Shown piece after piece: positions 1-6,778 of a stretch of DNA of 52,429 bases. The position numbers were made by a program, and so were the translations under genes. This DNA is from Nocardia wallacei (lineage in GTDB: Bacteria > Actinomycetota > Actinomycetes > Mycobacteriales > Mycobacteriaceae). Where the stretch lies: NCBI RefSeq assembly GCF_029868745.1, contig NZ_JARWOP010000250.1, forward strand, positions 1-52,429, written 5' to 3'. How positions within the stretch are numbered: position 1 is the first letter of the stretch; the number at the start of each line of letters is the position of its first letter. The notes under the pieces are model-generated. The model was not told the origin of the DNA. It worked only from the letters and a program-made list of their open reading frames with translations, and did no database searches.

Positions 1-29
1 TTCCGACAACGGCGCATTACGGTGGGACA

Positions 30-91
30 CGAAGACCTCCGATTTGGTGAATGCGTTCCTAGACAGCTCGCACTTCACTCGGAGGTCTTCG
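30..91. repeat. 13-bp perfect inverted repeat, possible IS remnant
   Basis: CGAAGACCTCCGA at 30-42 is matched by its exact reverse complement TCGGAGGTCTTCG at 79-91, and the inner arms (around 45-53 and 70-78) pair imperfectly, so the whole 62 bases could fold into one long stem. A start-like ATG follows at 94 but its frame closes after 15 codons. The arrangement looks like the end of an insertion sequence or a transcription-stopping hairpin. No transposase is recognisable in the window, so the identity is inference. Confidence 0.45.
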
Positions 92-690
92 CCATGTCAG
101 CTCGCCACGCCGTCACCAACGTCCATGGTCAGTACACCTAGGCCCTCACGGCATCACAGATACGTGGTGGCGTGGGGCAGTCGAATGCGGCGCGCGTTGA
201 GCGTCAAGGACTTTCAACGCCTCTCGGTGCCGGCGCGTTTGCCAGAACGCCGCCCTCATTTGCCTTGTCATCGTTGGCTGACGACCAGGCACGGATACCT
301 CACCACCTCGCAACGCATACCGCATATTAAGTACCCGGACTTCTCAATAGAGCAGCGGTATCTCCGATGCAGGTTCCATCCCTTTCGCCGCCCCTCGGCG
401 GCCATCGATGAAAGATTTGGCGCACTGGGGAACTCCTGACCTTGACAAGGACCACATTTCACGGTCCGATGGAGAGTGAGGGACAACACAAACCGAGCCA
501 TCCGCATGGAGGATTGTGATGTTCCCGTACGTCTGCCGTACTGGCAGATTCCCTTCCGGCGTTCTGCCGCCCAGCAGACGCCCGTCAGATAAGAACCTTC
601 TGTCCACCCGATTTGACGAACGCCTTGCCGCGAGGTGGTCTTCTCGCGGCCGCATCGAATCACCTGTCGGCGACCACCCTGTGACGTGAA
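92..690. other. Gene-poor stretch, lower GC, no convincing gene
   Basis: About 600 bases with visibly lower GC than the rest of the window. Frames are open on both strands (for example 344-697 minus), but none shows the strong G/C third-position bias of the surrounding genes or a recognisable domain. The composition and the position next to a recombinase gene suggest acquired or decayed DNA. I see no tRNA gene that could be the attachment site. Confidence 0.4.
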
Positions 691-1197
691 ATGACACGCA
701 CGCACAAGACCCCGGCCATGCCAGAGCCAGACGATGATCTCAATTCGCATGTCGGTATAACGTTCGTTGGGCTCTACGCAGCGCGCCGCGACGCGACGCC
801 GGCGAAGCCGATTCCTTTCGCGTTTCCGGGTGTTGTCGCCTCCGTCGGCCCTATCCACGGCGTGCATCTCGCCATCTCAGCGATCGATGGCCATGGACGA
901 CTGTCCGATCGGTCCGGAGTGCGGGCGCTCGGTTGGTTTGCGGGACAACCGGTTACGTTCGATGCCGACTATCGCATGGTCGTGGTCCGACCGAACTCGC
1001 GTGGCCGGTGGAGTGTGAGTCGCAAGGGTTATCTGCGGGTGCCGGCGGAGTATCGGCATCGGTGCAATCTGTCGCTACACGGTCGGGTCTTGATGGTGGC
1101 GGACCCAGAACAAGAGCAGCTGGTCATTCTGCCGATACCGATCGTCACAGCGGCGCTGCGGCACCTGCTGCCAGAGGCGTGGAGCCGCGAGCGGTGA
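691..1197 (+). CDS. AbrB/SpoVT-like DNA-binding protein next to integrase
   Basis: Predicted 168-residue protein. The C-terminal half (about residues 108-150) has the swapped-hairpin AbrB/MazE pattern: SRKGYLRVPAEYRHRCNL, then a run ending in a strand around VILP. The N-terminal 100 residues are not recognised. The stop codon overlaps the GTG start of the recombinase gene by four bases (GTGA at 1194-1197), so the two are translationally coupled. A role as accessory DNA-binding or regulatory factor for the recombinase is inferred from this coupling. The start is uncertain: ATG 691 has only a weak purine stretch upstream, and ATG 718 is possible. Confidence 0.7.
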   Translation: MTRTHKTPAMPEPDDDLNSHVGITFVGLYAARRDATPAKPIPFAFPGVVASVGPIHGVHLAISAIDGHGRLSDRSGVRALGWFAGQPVTFDADYRMVVVRPNSRGRWSVSRKGYLRVPAEYRHRCNLSLHGRVLMVADPEQEQLVILPIPIVTAALRHLLPEAWSRER

Positions 1198-2252
1198 ACA
1201 GCGGAGACATCGATCGGGCCCTTCGAGTGATCGCGTCCGCGCTCGAAGCAAGAGATGACCACTACGCGTTTGCGCCAGTCCCGACCAAGCCGGCCCCCAC
1301 GTTCGACGCATACATCGCGCAGCTACGGTCAGCATTGCCCGCGCCGACGGTCAGAAGCTACAACTCGTACTGGCGAGTCCTAGAGACCCACTGGGGCGAT
1401 CGGTTTCTCGACGAGCCCACGACAACGGAGATCAACCAGTTGGTCGAGGCCCATCGCAGTCGAGCGATCGTGCGATCCAACTCCCGGGCTGGCCGTGGCG
1501 CGGCCGCGTCGATGGTGTCGGCAGTCCGGTGCTTGTACCGCCAAGCCGAGTTCGACGGGCTGATCAGTCCCGCGCAGAATCCGGCCCGCAACCTGAGAAC
1601 CCAACGGCCCCAGCCCGGTTCGCGGCACGCGCTGACCAGAGATCAGGTCATGGCCATGGGGCGCATAGCGGCGACGACGGGGAACGACACCGAGCTGGAT
1701 GCCCTCATCGTCCGCCTGCACATCGAGACCGCGTGCCGACGTGGCGCCGCTCTCGCGCTACAGGTCGACGACATGAACCCCGAGGACTGTTTGCTGCGAC
1801 TGCGCGAGAAGGGCGGCCAGGTGCGGTGGCAGCCGGTTTCGCCGCTGCTGATGGGCAGCCTCATCGAGCACGTCGACAGCCGCGGCGGCGCAGACGCGAC
1901 CGATCGGCTGCTGCGCTATCGCCACGGGCGACCGATCTCCGCTCGCCGCTACGACTACCTGATCGAGCGGGTGCGACGGCACCTGCCGTGGGCTCGGCGG
2001 TTGCAAGTGTCGATTCACTGGGTGCGCCACACCACGCTCACCTACGTCGAGCGTGAGTACGGCGAAGCCGTGGCGCGAGCGTATGCGGGTCATGCGGTTC
2101 CGACCGGCAGGGTCGCGACACCCATCTACACCACCGCGGGGGTCGTCGAAGTGGCGGAAGCTCTCTCGGGTCTCACCGGCGAGCGCCACCCGCTGGCGCG
2201 GAGGGTACGGGAACCCCTGGCACCCCGAGGAAGGCTCGGAGGTATTGTTTGA
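1194..2252 (+). CDS. Tyrosine recombinase / integrase
   Basis: Predicted 352-residue site-specific recombinase that cuts and rejoins DNA through a tyrosine. The catalytic set is visible: Arg182 in CRRGAALAL, Lys206, His275 and Arg278 in HWVRHTT, His300 in AGHA, and Tyr312 in ATPIYTTA. The N-terminal region (about 35-130) fits a SAM-like core-binding domain; no N-terminal arm-binding domain is evident. The GTG start at 1194 is chosen because it overlaps the upstream stop (GTGA); an in-frame upstream extension would overlap the AbrB-like gene. No excisionase, phage or conjugation gene is present in the window, so this may be a remnant or a stand-alone recombinase module. Confidence 0.85.
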   Translation: MNSGDIDRALRVIASALEARDDHYAFAPVPTKPAPTFDAYIAQLRSALPAPTVRSYNSYWRVLETHWGDRFLDEPTTTEINQLVEAHRSRAIVRSNSRAGRGAAASMVSAVRCLYRQAEFDGLISPAQNPARNLRTQRPQPGSRHALTRDQVMAMGRIAATTGNDTELDALIVRLHIETACRRGAALALQVDDMNPEDCLLRLREKGGQVRWQPVSPLLMGSLIEHVDSRGGADATDRLLRYRHGRPISARRYDYLIERVRRHLPWARRLQVSIHWVRHTTLTYVEREYGEAVARAYAGHAVPTGRVATPIYTTAGVVEVAEALSGLTGERHPLARRVREPLAPRGRLGGIV

Positions 2253-2259
2253 CGCTATG

Positions 2260-2298
2260 AACACGCAATTTATGCGAGTTCACCCCTTTCTGCGTGTT
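2260..2298. terminator. Inverted repeat after the integrase gene
   Basis: AACACGCA at 2260-2267 is the exact reverse complement of TGCGTGTT at 2291-2298, eight bases after the integrase stop. The 23-base loop is AT-rich. It could end the integrase transcript or be a binding or attachment site; there is no T-tract. Confidence 0.35.
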
Positions 2299-2428
2299 AC
2301 ATCCAGATATGTCACACCTCCAAATCCGCTCTCGCGGGGCCGGGCGGTCGTATCGTGGGCTGGATTGTCCAGAGGCAATTGCCAGCAACACGCGCAAGAC
2401 CCGCTCCTTCGGAAAGGTGTCGACTGCA

Positions 2429-3301
2429 GTGAAAATCGCCAGGCGTCTCCGATATCTCGCCGCCGGTTCGGCGGTCACCCTCGTGCTCGCCGGTCCGTTC
2501 GCGGGCGCGGCCACCGCTGCCGAGGGCCCGGCCCCGCTCTACAACTCCGCCCAATCCCACTTCCTCAGCGGCAACGATCCGGCCGGCCTGGCCGATCTGC
2601 GCGCGCTGCTCGACGGCACCCCCGACGACGCGCAGGCGCTCGCGCTGCAGGCGATCTGGTCGGACTACAGCGGTGACCTGATCACCCGTGAGGGTGCGCT
2701 GAACCGGCTCGGAGCCGTCGACGGCGCGATGGCTCAGGGCACCCGTAATCTGCTGGGCGCCATCGGTGCGGCGGTGGGCACCCTGCCCAATCCGCTGCCC
2801 GCGCTGGTCGGCCCGCAGACCGGGATCGTGGTGCTCGGTTACGGCCTGCTGCCCGATGGCGCGCTGCGCCCCGAACTGGTGAATCGCCTGCAGGCGGCAT
2901 GGTTGCAGGCGATCGCCGCACCCGGGTCGCCGATCGTGGTCACCGGCGGCAACCCGCAGAACGGGGTGCCGGAGGCGGTGGCCATGGCGGGTTGGCTGAT
3001 CGGGCACGGCATTCCGGCGAACCGGGTGCTGGTCGAGGACCGCGCCGGGTCGACGGTGCAGAACGCGCTGTTCAGCAGCCGCATGCTGCGCGACGCCGGG
3101 GCCACCAGCGCGGTCGTGGTGACCTCGCCGAACCACATCCGCCGCGCGGTCGCGGATTTCATCGTCGCCGGAATTCCGGTGGTGGGCGCAATGACCTCCA
3201 CCGATCAGCTGGTGTCGCAGCTGCCGCCGCCGAACCGGGCCGCCCAGCGCGGCATCTACCTGGACGCCACCCGCACCTTCCTCCTACCATCGGAGCGCTG
3301 A
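2429..3301 (+). CDS. Secreted YdcF/DUF218-family protein
   Basis: Predicted 290-residue exported protein. The start GTG 2429 has a GGAAAGG sequence 11 bases upstream and gives a classical signal peptide (MKIARR, then a hydrophobic run to AGAATAAEG, cleavage near residue 33). The C-terminal half (about 135-275) is the DUF218/YdcF fold: GIVVLGYGLL, VVTGGNPQNG with an adjacent glutamate, EDRAGSTVQNA and VVTSPNHIRRA are the hallmark segments. The N-terminal part is helical and Ala/Asp-rich. Family members include the envelope proteins SanA and YdcF, with S-adenosylmethionine binding reported for YdcF; the substrate here is unknown. Confidence 0.8.
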   Translation: MKIARRLRYLAAGSAVTLVLAGPFAGAATAAEGPAPLYNSAQSHFLSGNDPAGLADLRALLDGTPDDAQALALQAIWSDYSGDLITREGALNRLGAVDGAMAQGTRNLLGAIGAAVGTLPNPLPALVGPQTGIVVLGYGLLPDGALRPELVNRLQAAWLQAIAAPGSPIVVTGGNPQNGVPEAVAMAGWLIGHGIPANRVLVEDRAGSTVQNALFSSRMLRDAGATSAVVVTSPNHIRRAVADFIVAGIPVVGAMTSTDQLVSQLPPPNRAAQRGIYLDATRTFLLPSER

Positions 3302-3314
3302 CCGCCGGAATCGG

Positions 3315-3320
3315 CACAAT
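3315..3320 (+). promoter_or_regulatory. Possible -10 of a leaderless start (weak)
   Basis: CACAAT followed by six bases and then GTG 3327. Only the second and last bases match the TANNNT pattern fully, so this is the weakest case of the spacing seen at many other genes here. Confidence 0.3.
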
Positions 3321-3326
3321 GAGCGG

Positions 3327-4133
3327 GTGATCGCATCCGACCCGGACACCGTCGCCGCCCTGCGCGCGGCCGGTTGTGTCTTCGCCGAGGACGAGGCCGC
3401 CCTGCTGACCGAGGCGGCCTCGTCGCCCGCCGAATTGCACGCACTCGTGGCACAGCGAACTTCTGGCATACCGCTGGAACACCTGTTGGGCTGGGCCGAA
3501 TTTCGCGGGCTGCGGGTCGCGGTCGGACCGGGGGTCTTCGTGCCGCGGCAACGCACCGGATTTCTCGTCGAGCAGGCGGTCGCGCTCGGCCGCCGCCCGC
3601 CCGGCAACTCCCGCGTCGTGCTCGACCTGTGCTGCGGCTGTGGCGCGCTCGGGTTGGCGGTCGCCACGGAGCTGGCGCGCGCGGGCATCCGGACCCAGCT
3701 CACGGCCGGCGACATCGAGCCCGCCGCCGTGTCCTACGCTCGCCGCAACCTCGCCCCACTGGGCGCGCGCGTCTACGAGGGCGATCTGTTCACTCCCCTG
3801 CCCGCGGAACTGGCCGGGCGGGTAGACATTCTGCTCGCCAACACCCCGTACGTGCCGACCGTCCTGATCGCCGACATGCCCCCGGAAGCCCGTGAGCACG
3901 AGCCACATTCGGCCCTCGACGGCGGCGCCGACGGCCTCGACATCGTCCGCCGGGTGGCCGCCGCCGCGCCCTCCTGGCTGGCGCCCGGCGGTCACGTACT
4001 GGTGGAATCGAGCGAGGAACAGGCTCCGGCCGCGGTGGACATCTTCGCCCGTTCCGGACTCACGCCACGCGTCGCCTGGTCCGAGGAGTTGTACGCGACC
4101 GTGGTCATCGGCAGCCGCGTCGACCCGTCCTGA
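3327..4133 (+). CDS. HemK/PrmC-family N5-glutamine methyltransferase-like protein
   Basis: Predicted 268-residue class I methyltransferase. The SAM-binding motif is VVLDLCCGCGALGLAVA (about 97-113), and acidic motif II follows in GDIEP. The catalytic tetrapeptide is N-T-P-Y (172-175) where release-factor methylases have N-P-P-Y. The N-terminal PrmC helical domain is short but keeps GIPLEHLLGWAEFRG and VFVPRQRT. Family knowledge predicts methylation of a glutamine amide or aromatic amine; since housekeeping prmC normally sits with prfA, this is probably a paralogue with another substrate. It does not neighbour prfA here. Confidence 0.75.
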   Translation: MIASDPDTVAALRAAGCVFAEDEAALLTEAASSPAELHALVAQRTSGIPLEHLLGWAEFRGLRVAVGPGVFVPRQRTGFLVEQAVALGRRPPGNSRVVLDLCCGCGALGLAVATELARAGIRTQLTAGDIEPAAVSYARRNLAPLGARVYEGDLFTPLPAELAGRVDILLANTPYVPTVLIADMPPEAREHEPHSALDGGADGLDIVRRVAAAAPSWLAPGGHVLVESSEEQAPAAVDIFARSGLTPRVAWSEELYATVVIGSRVDPS

Positions 4134-4144
4134 CACCCACTTAC

Positions 4145-4265
4145 CGACCCATCCTCACGCCATGCGCGACCCACCCTCACGCCATGCGCGACCCATCCTC
4201 ACACCACCTGCGCGACCCGTCCGCGCGCCACTGCGCGATCCCGAGGTCACCTGCGCGACCGGTCC
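4145..4265. repeat. Degenerate tandem repeat, period 20-24 bp, about five units
   Basis: The motif CGCGACCC recurs at 4165, 4187, 4211, with weaker forms at 4234 (CGCGATCCC) and 4254 (CGCGACCGG), each followed by a variable TCCTCAC...CATG/CCTG tail. The array fills the convergent gap between the methyltransferase and the LysR gene. Decay increases towards the LysR end. No protein-coding role is evident. Confidence 0.7.
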
Positions 4266-4270
4266 TGAGC

Positions 4271-5122
4271 TCATGCGTGCTGGAAGCGCCGGGCAGCGGA
4301 TTTGATCGCTGCGCACAGTGCGCGCTCCGGCTCCGGCGGGCGGCTGCGGCGGCGCAGCAGGACGAACTCGAGGTCACCCAGTTCTGGCAGCCGGGGATCC
4401 GCGACGGCGAAAAGCCCTGTGGGCAGCAGGCTTTCGGCATGCACCACCAGGCCGAGACCGGCCAGTACCGCCGCCCGCAGGCCTAGTTGGCTGTCGCTGG
4501 TGCAGGCGATGCGGCAGGTGCGTCCCTCGCGTTCCAGGGCGCGCAGGGCGATGTGCCGGGTGAGGCTCGGCGGCGGATACGTCACCAGCGGGACCGGATC
4601 GTCGAAACCCGTTGCGCCGGAACGGCCCGCCCAGACGAGCCGGTCTCGCCAGAGCAGCTCGCCGTGCCGTTCGCCGGGCAGCCGCTTGCCGACCACCAGA
4701 TCCAGCTCCCCCGCACTCATCCGGGTCTTCAGGTTCTCGCTGAGCCCCACGGTCAGCTCCAGATCCACGCCGGGGTGGCTGCGCTGGAATTCGAGCAGCA
4801 CGTCGGGCAGTTCGCGGGCCATCACGTCGTCGGAGGCGCCGAGCCGGATCAGGCCGGACAGCCGTGATTCGGAGAAGTAACGTTCGGCCGTCGCCTGCGC
4901 GTCGAGGATGGCGCGGGCGAAGCCGACCATCGCGGCGCCGTCGGCGGTGAGGGCGAGATTGCGGGTGTCGCGGCGGAACAGTTCGCGCCCGGCCGCCTGT
5001 TCCAGCCTGGCGACGTGCCCGCTGACCGTCGACTGCCGCAGCCCGAGGAGGCGGCCCGCCGCGGTGAAACCACCGGCCCGCTCGACGGCGAGAAAGGTGC
5101 GCAGTAGGTCCGGGTCGAACAC
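4271..5122 (-). CDS. LysR-family transcriptional regulator
   Basis: Predicted 283-residue regulator. The N-terminal winged helix-turn-helix is clear (DLLRTFLAVERAGGFTAAGR, then STVSGHVARLEQAAG and LFRRDTR), followed by a substrate-binding domain from about residue 85 (LIRLGASDD, ELDLVVGKRL). The start at GTG 5122 is chosen because TATTGT lies seven bases upstream; GTG 5131 or ATG 5128 would place the start on or just after this hexamer. It is divergent from the SBF-type transporter, which is the likely target gene as in many LysR pairs; the effector is unknown. Confidence 0.9.
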   Translation of the reverse strand: MFDPDLLRTFLAVERAGGFTAAGRLLGLRQSTVSGHVARLEQAAGRELFRRDTRNLALTADGAAMVGFARAILDAQATAERYFSESRLSGLIRLGASDDVMARELPDVLLEFQRSHPGVDLELTVGLSENLKTRMSAGELDLVVGKRLPGERHGELLWRDRLVWAGRSGATGFDDPVPLVTYPPPSLTRHIALRALEREGRTCRIACTSDSQLGLRAAVLAGLGLVVHAESLLPTGLFAVADPRLPELGDLEFVLLRRRSRPPEPERALCAAIKSAARRFQHA

Positions 5123-5129
5123 ATTCATC

Positions 5130-5135
5130 ACAATA
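5130..5135 (-). promoter_or_regulatory. -10 hexamer TATTGT, leaderless LysR transcript
   Basis: TATTGT on the minus strand, followed by seven bases and GTG 5122. There is no Shine-Dalgarno. It faces the TACCGT element of the divergent transporter gene about 55 bases away, so a LysR operator should lie between them (about 5136-5186). Confidence 0.5.
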
Positions 5136-5186
5136 CTCGTTCGGAGTTATCGATTACGCCGCCTGTCGTGATCAGTTCGGCGGTCA

Positions 5187-5192
5187 TACCGT
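5187..5192 (+). promoter_or_regulatory. -10 hexamer TACCGT, leaderless transporter transcript
   Basis: TACCGT, six bases, then GTG 5199. No purine-rich ribosome site precedes the GTG, so transcription probably starts at or next to the start codon. Confidence 0.5.
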
Positions 5193-5198
5193 AGCTAC

Positions 5199-6200
5199 GT
5201 GAAGTTTCTCGCCAAGCTGCGGATCGATGCCTTCATGCTCGGCATCCTGGTCAGCGTGCTGGTGGCCGTCGCGCTGCCCGCGCGCGGTGGCGCCGCCGAC
5301 GTCCTGGACTGGGCCACCAAGATCGCCATCGGGGTGTTGTTCCTGCTCTACGGCGCCCGCCTGGAACCGCGCGAGGCGCTGGCCGGACTGCGGCACTGGC
5401 GGCTGCACGCGAGCGTGCTCGCGGTGACGTATGTGGTGTTCCCGCTGCTCGGCCTCGCGCTGCGGCTGCTGGTGCCCTCGGTACTGACCGCGGACCTCTA
5501 CACCGGCATGCTCTATCTGTGCCTGCTCCCGTCGACGGTGCAGTCCTCGATCGCGTTCACCTCGATCGCGCGCGGCAATGTGGCGGGGGCGGTCGTGAGC
5601 GCGTCGCTGTCGAATCTCGTCGGTGTCTTCGCGACGCCCCTGCTGGTAATGCTGCTGATGCACACCACCGGCGGCACGACCGTGTCCCTCACCGCGATCC
5701 TGTCGATCGTCGTGCAACTGCTGCTGCCGTTCCTCGCCGGGCAGTTGTTGCGGCCGTGGCTGCGGTGGTTGCTGCGGCATGCGGCGGTCACCCGCGTCGT
5801 GGACCGGGGTTCGGTGTATCTGGTGGTCTATGCCGCCTTCAGCGCGGGCATGGTCGAGCACATCTGGCGCGGGTTGTCGCCGTGGGCGCTGCTGGCGGTG
5901 GTCGTGGTGTGCGCGGGCCTGCTGGGTGTGCTGCTGGCGGTGACCTCCGCGGGCAGCGGACTGTTCGGATTCGACCGCGCCGATCGAATCGTCGTGATCT
6001 TCTGTGGCTCGAAGAAGAGCCTGGCCACCGGGCTGCCGATGGCGACGGTGCTGTTCGCGGGCCATCCGGTCGGGCTGATCGTGCTGCCGCTGATGATCTT
6101 TCACCAGATTCAGCTGTTCGTGTGCGCCGCGCTGGCGGGCCGGTGGGGTCGGGCCGCGGAAAGCGCTGCGGCCCAGCCCGTTCCGGCCGCGGCCGGGTGA
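5199..6200 (+). CDS. SBF-like (bile acid:sodium symporter, YfeH-type) membrane transporter
   Basis: Predicted 333-residue integral membrane protein with about nine to ten hydrophobic segments. Characteristic pieces are IGVLFLLYGARL, the conserved LCLLPSTVQSSIAFTSIARG and, near the C-terminus, the family signature FCGSKKSLATGLPMA. These belong to the SBF-like branch of the BASS superfamily rather than the true bile-acid carriers. Substrate is not predictable: family members move organic anions. It is divergent from a LysR regulator that probably controls it. Confidence 0.85.
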   Translation: MKFLAKLRIDAFMLGILVSVLVAVALPARGGAADVLDWATKIAIGVLFLLYGARLEPREALAGLRHWRLHASVLAVTYVVFPLLGLALRLLVPSVLTADLYTGMLYLCLLPSTVQSSIAFTSIARGNVAGAVVSASLSNLVGVFATPLLVMLLMHTTGGTTVSLTAILSIVVQLLLPFLAGQLLRPWLRWLLRHAAVTRVVDRGSVYLVVYAAFSAGMVEHIWRGLSPWALLAVVVVCAGLLGVLLAVTSAGSGLFGFDRADRIVVIFCGSKKSLATGLPMATVLFAGHPVGLIVLPLMIFHQIQLFVCAALAGRWGRAAESAAAQPVPAAAG

Positions 6201-6203
6201 GGC

Positions 6204-6650
6204 CTACATCCCGCGCACGTACCGGAGGGTGTCCTCGACGGCGGCCAGGTCGACGTCGAGATTCGGGTCGCGGTCCAGGATGTCGCGGAACTCCTGCATC
6301 GACTCCTCGAGCGTGCTCCGGCGGGCCAGTGTGATCAGTTCCTGGCGCACGTAGTCGCCGAGCGGCGCGCCCGCGGCGGCGGCACGGCGGCCGAGCACGC
6401 TCCACGCGTCGGCGGGCAGATCGTAGGTGTGGATCAGGGCCATCGCGCCCTCGTCGAGAGTGGTGGAGGGATGATCCGGGCGCTCGTTCTCCAGGAACTC
6501 CACGACGGAGTCGATGGGCACGCGGCGCGCGCTCAGCGCCGTCAACTCCTGGCGCACATAGTCCAGTACCGGCAGCCCGGCGTAGCGGGCGCGGCGGCGC
6601 AGCACCTCGGCGGTATCGGCGGGCAGATCCTCGATCTCGATGCGCGACAT
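6204..6650 (-). CDS. Tandem FitA-like ribbon-helix-helix antitoxin-type protein
   Basis: Predicted 148-residue protein made of two copies of the same short domain. Copy one (about 2-60) has IEIEDLPADTAEVLRRRA and LDYVRQELTALSARR; copy two (about 74-148) has YDLPADAWSVLGRRA and LGDYVRQELITLARR, each followed by an acidic toxin-neutralising-type tail. FitA/VapB antitoxins normally have one such unit and are followed by a PIN-domain toxin; here the next gene is a transporter on the other strand and no toxin is present. A stand-alone DNA-binding regulator is an alternative. Confidence 0.75.
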   Translation of the reverse strand: MSRIEIEDLPADTAEVLRRRARYAGLPVLDYVRQELTALSARRVPIDSVVEFLENERPDHPSTTLDEGAMALIHTYDLPADAWSVLGRRAAAAGAPLGDYVRQELITLARRSTLEESMQEFRDILDRDPNLDVDLAAVEDTLRYVRGM

Positions 6651-6657
6651 GCCTGCC

Positions 6658-6663
6658 ACGCTA
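6658..6663 (-). promoter_or_regulatory. -10 hexamer TAGCGT, leaderless antitoxin-like gene
   Basis: TAGCGT on the minus strand, seven bases, then ATG 6650. This spacing supports ATG 6650 over the upstream in-frame GTG 6659. Confidence 0.5.
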
Positions 6664-6778
6664 TGCCCGCCGCGATCGGTCGGCAAGCTGCCCGGCCGTG
6701 TTCGGCGTGCCGCGCGCGGGTAGCGCGATCGGCATCGCCGGTCCGTCGCGATGTCGAATTTCCTTGCCTCGCATGTCT

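Noticed and set aside
344..697. Possible minus-strand gene before the AbrB-like gene
   Set aside because: No ribosome site, no domain, no G/C third-position bias, and the same stretch is open on other frames.
1..2428. tRNA gene as integration target
   Set aside because: No cloverleaf with a TTCGANNC T-arm and matching acceptor could be assembled around the recombinase gene.
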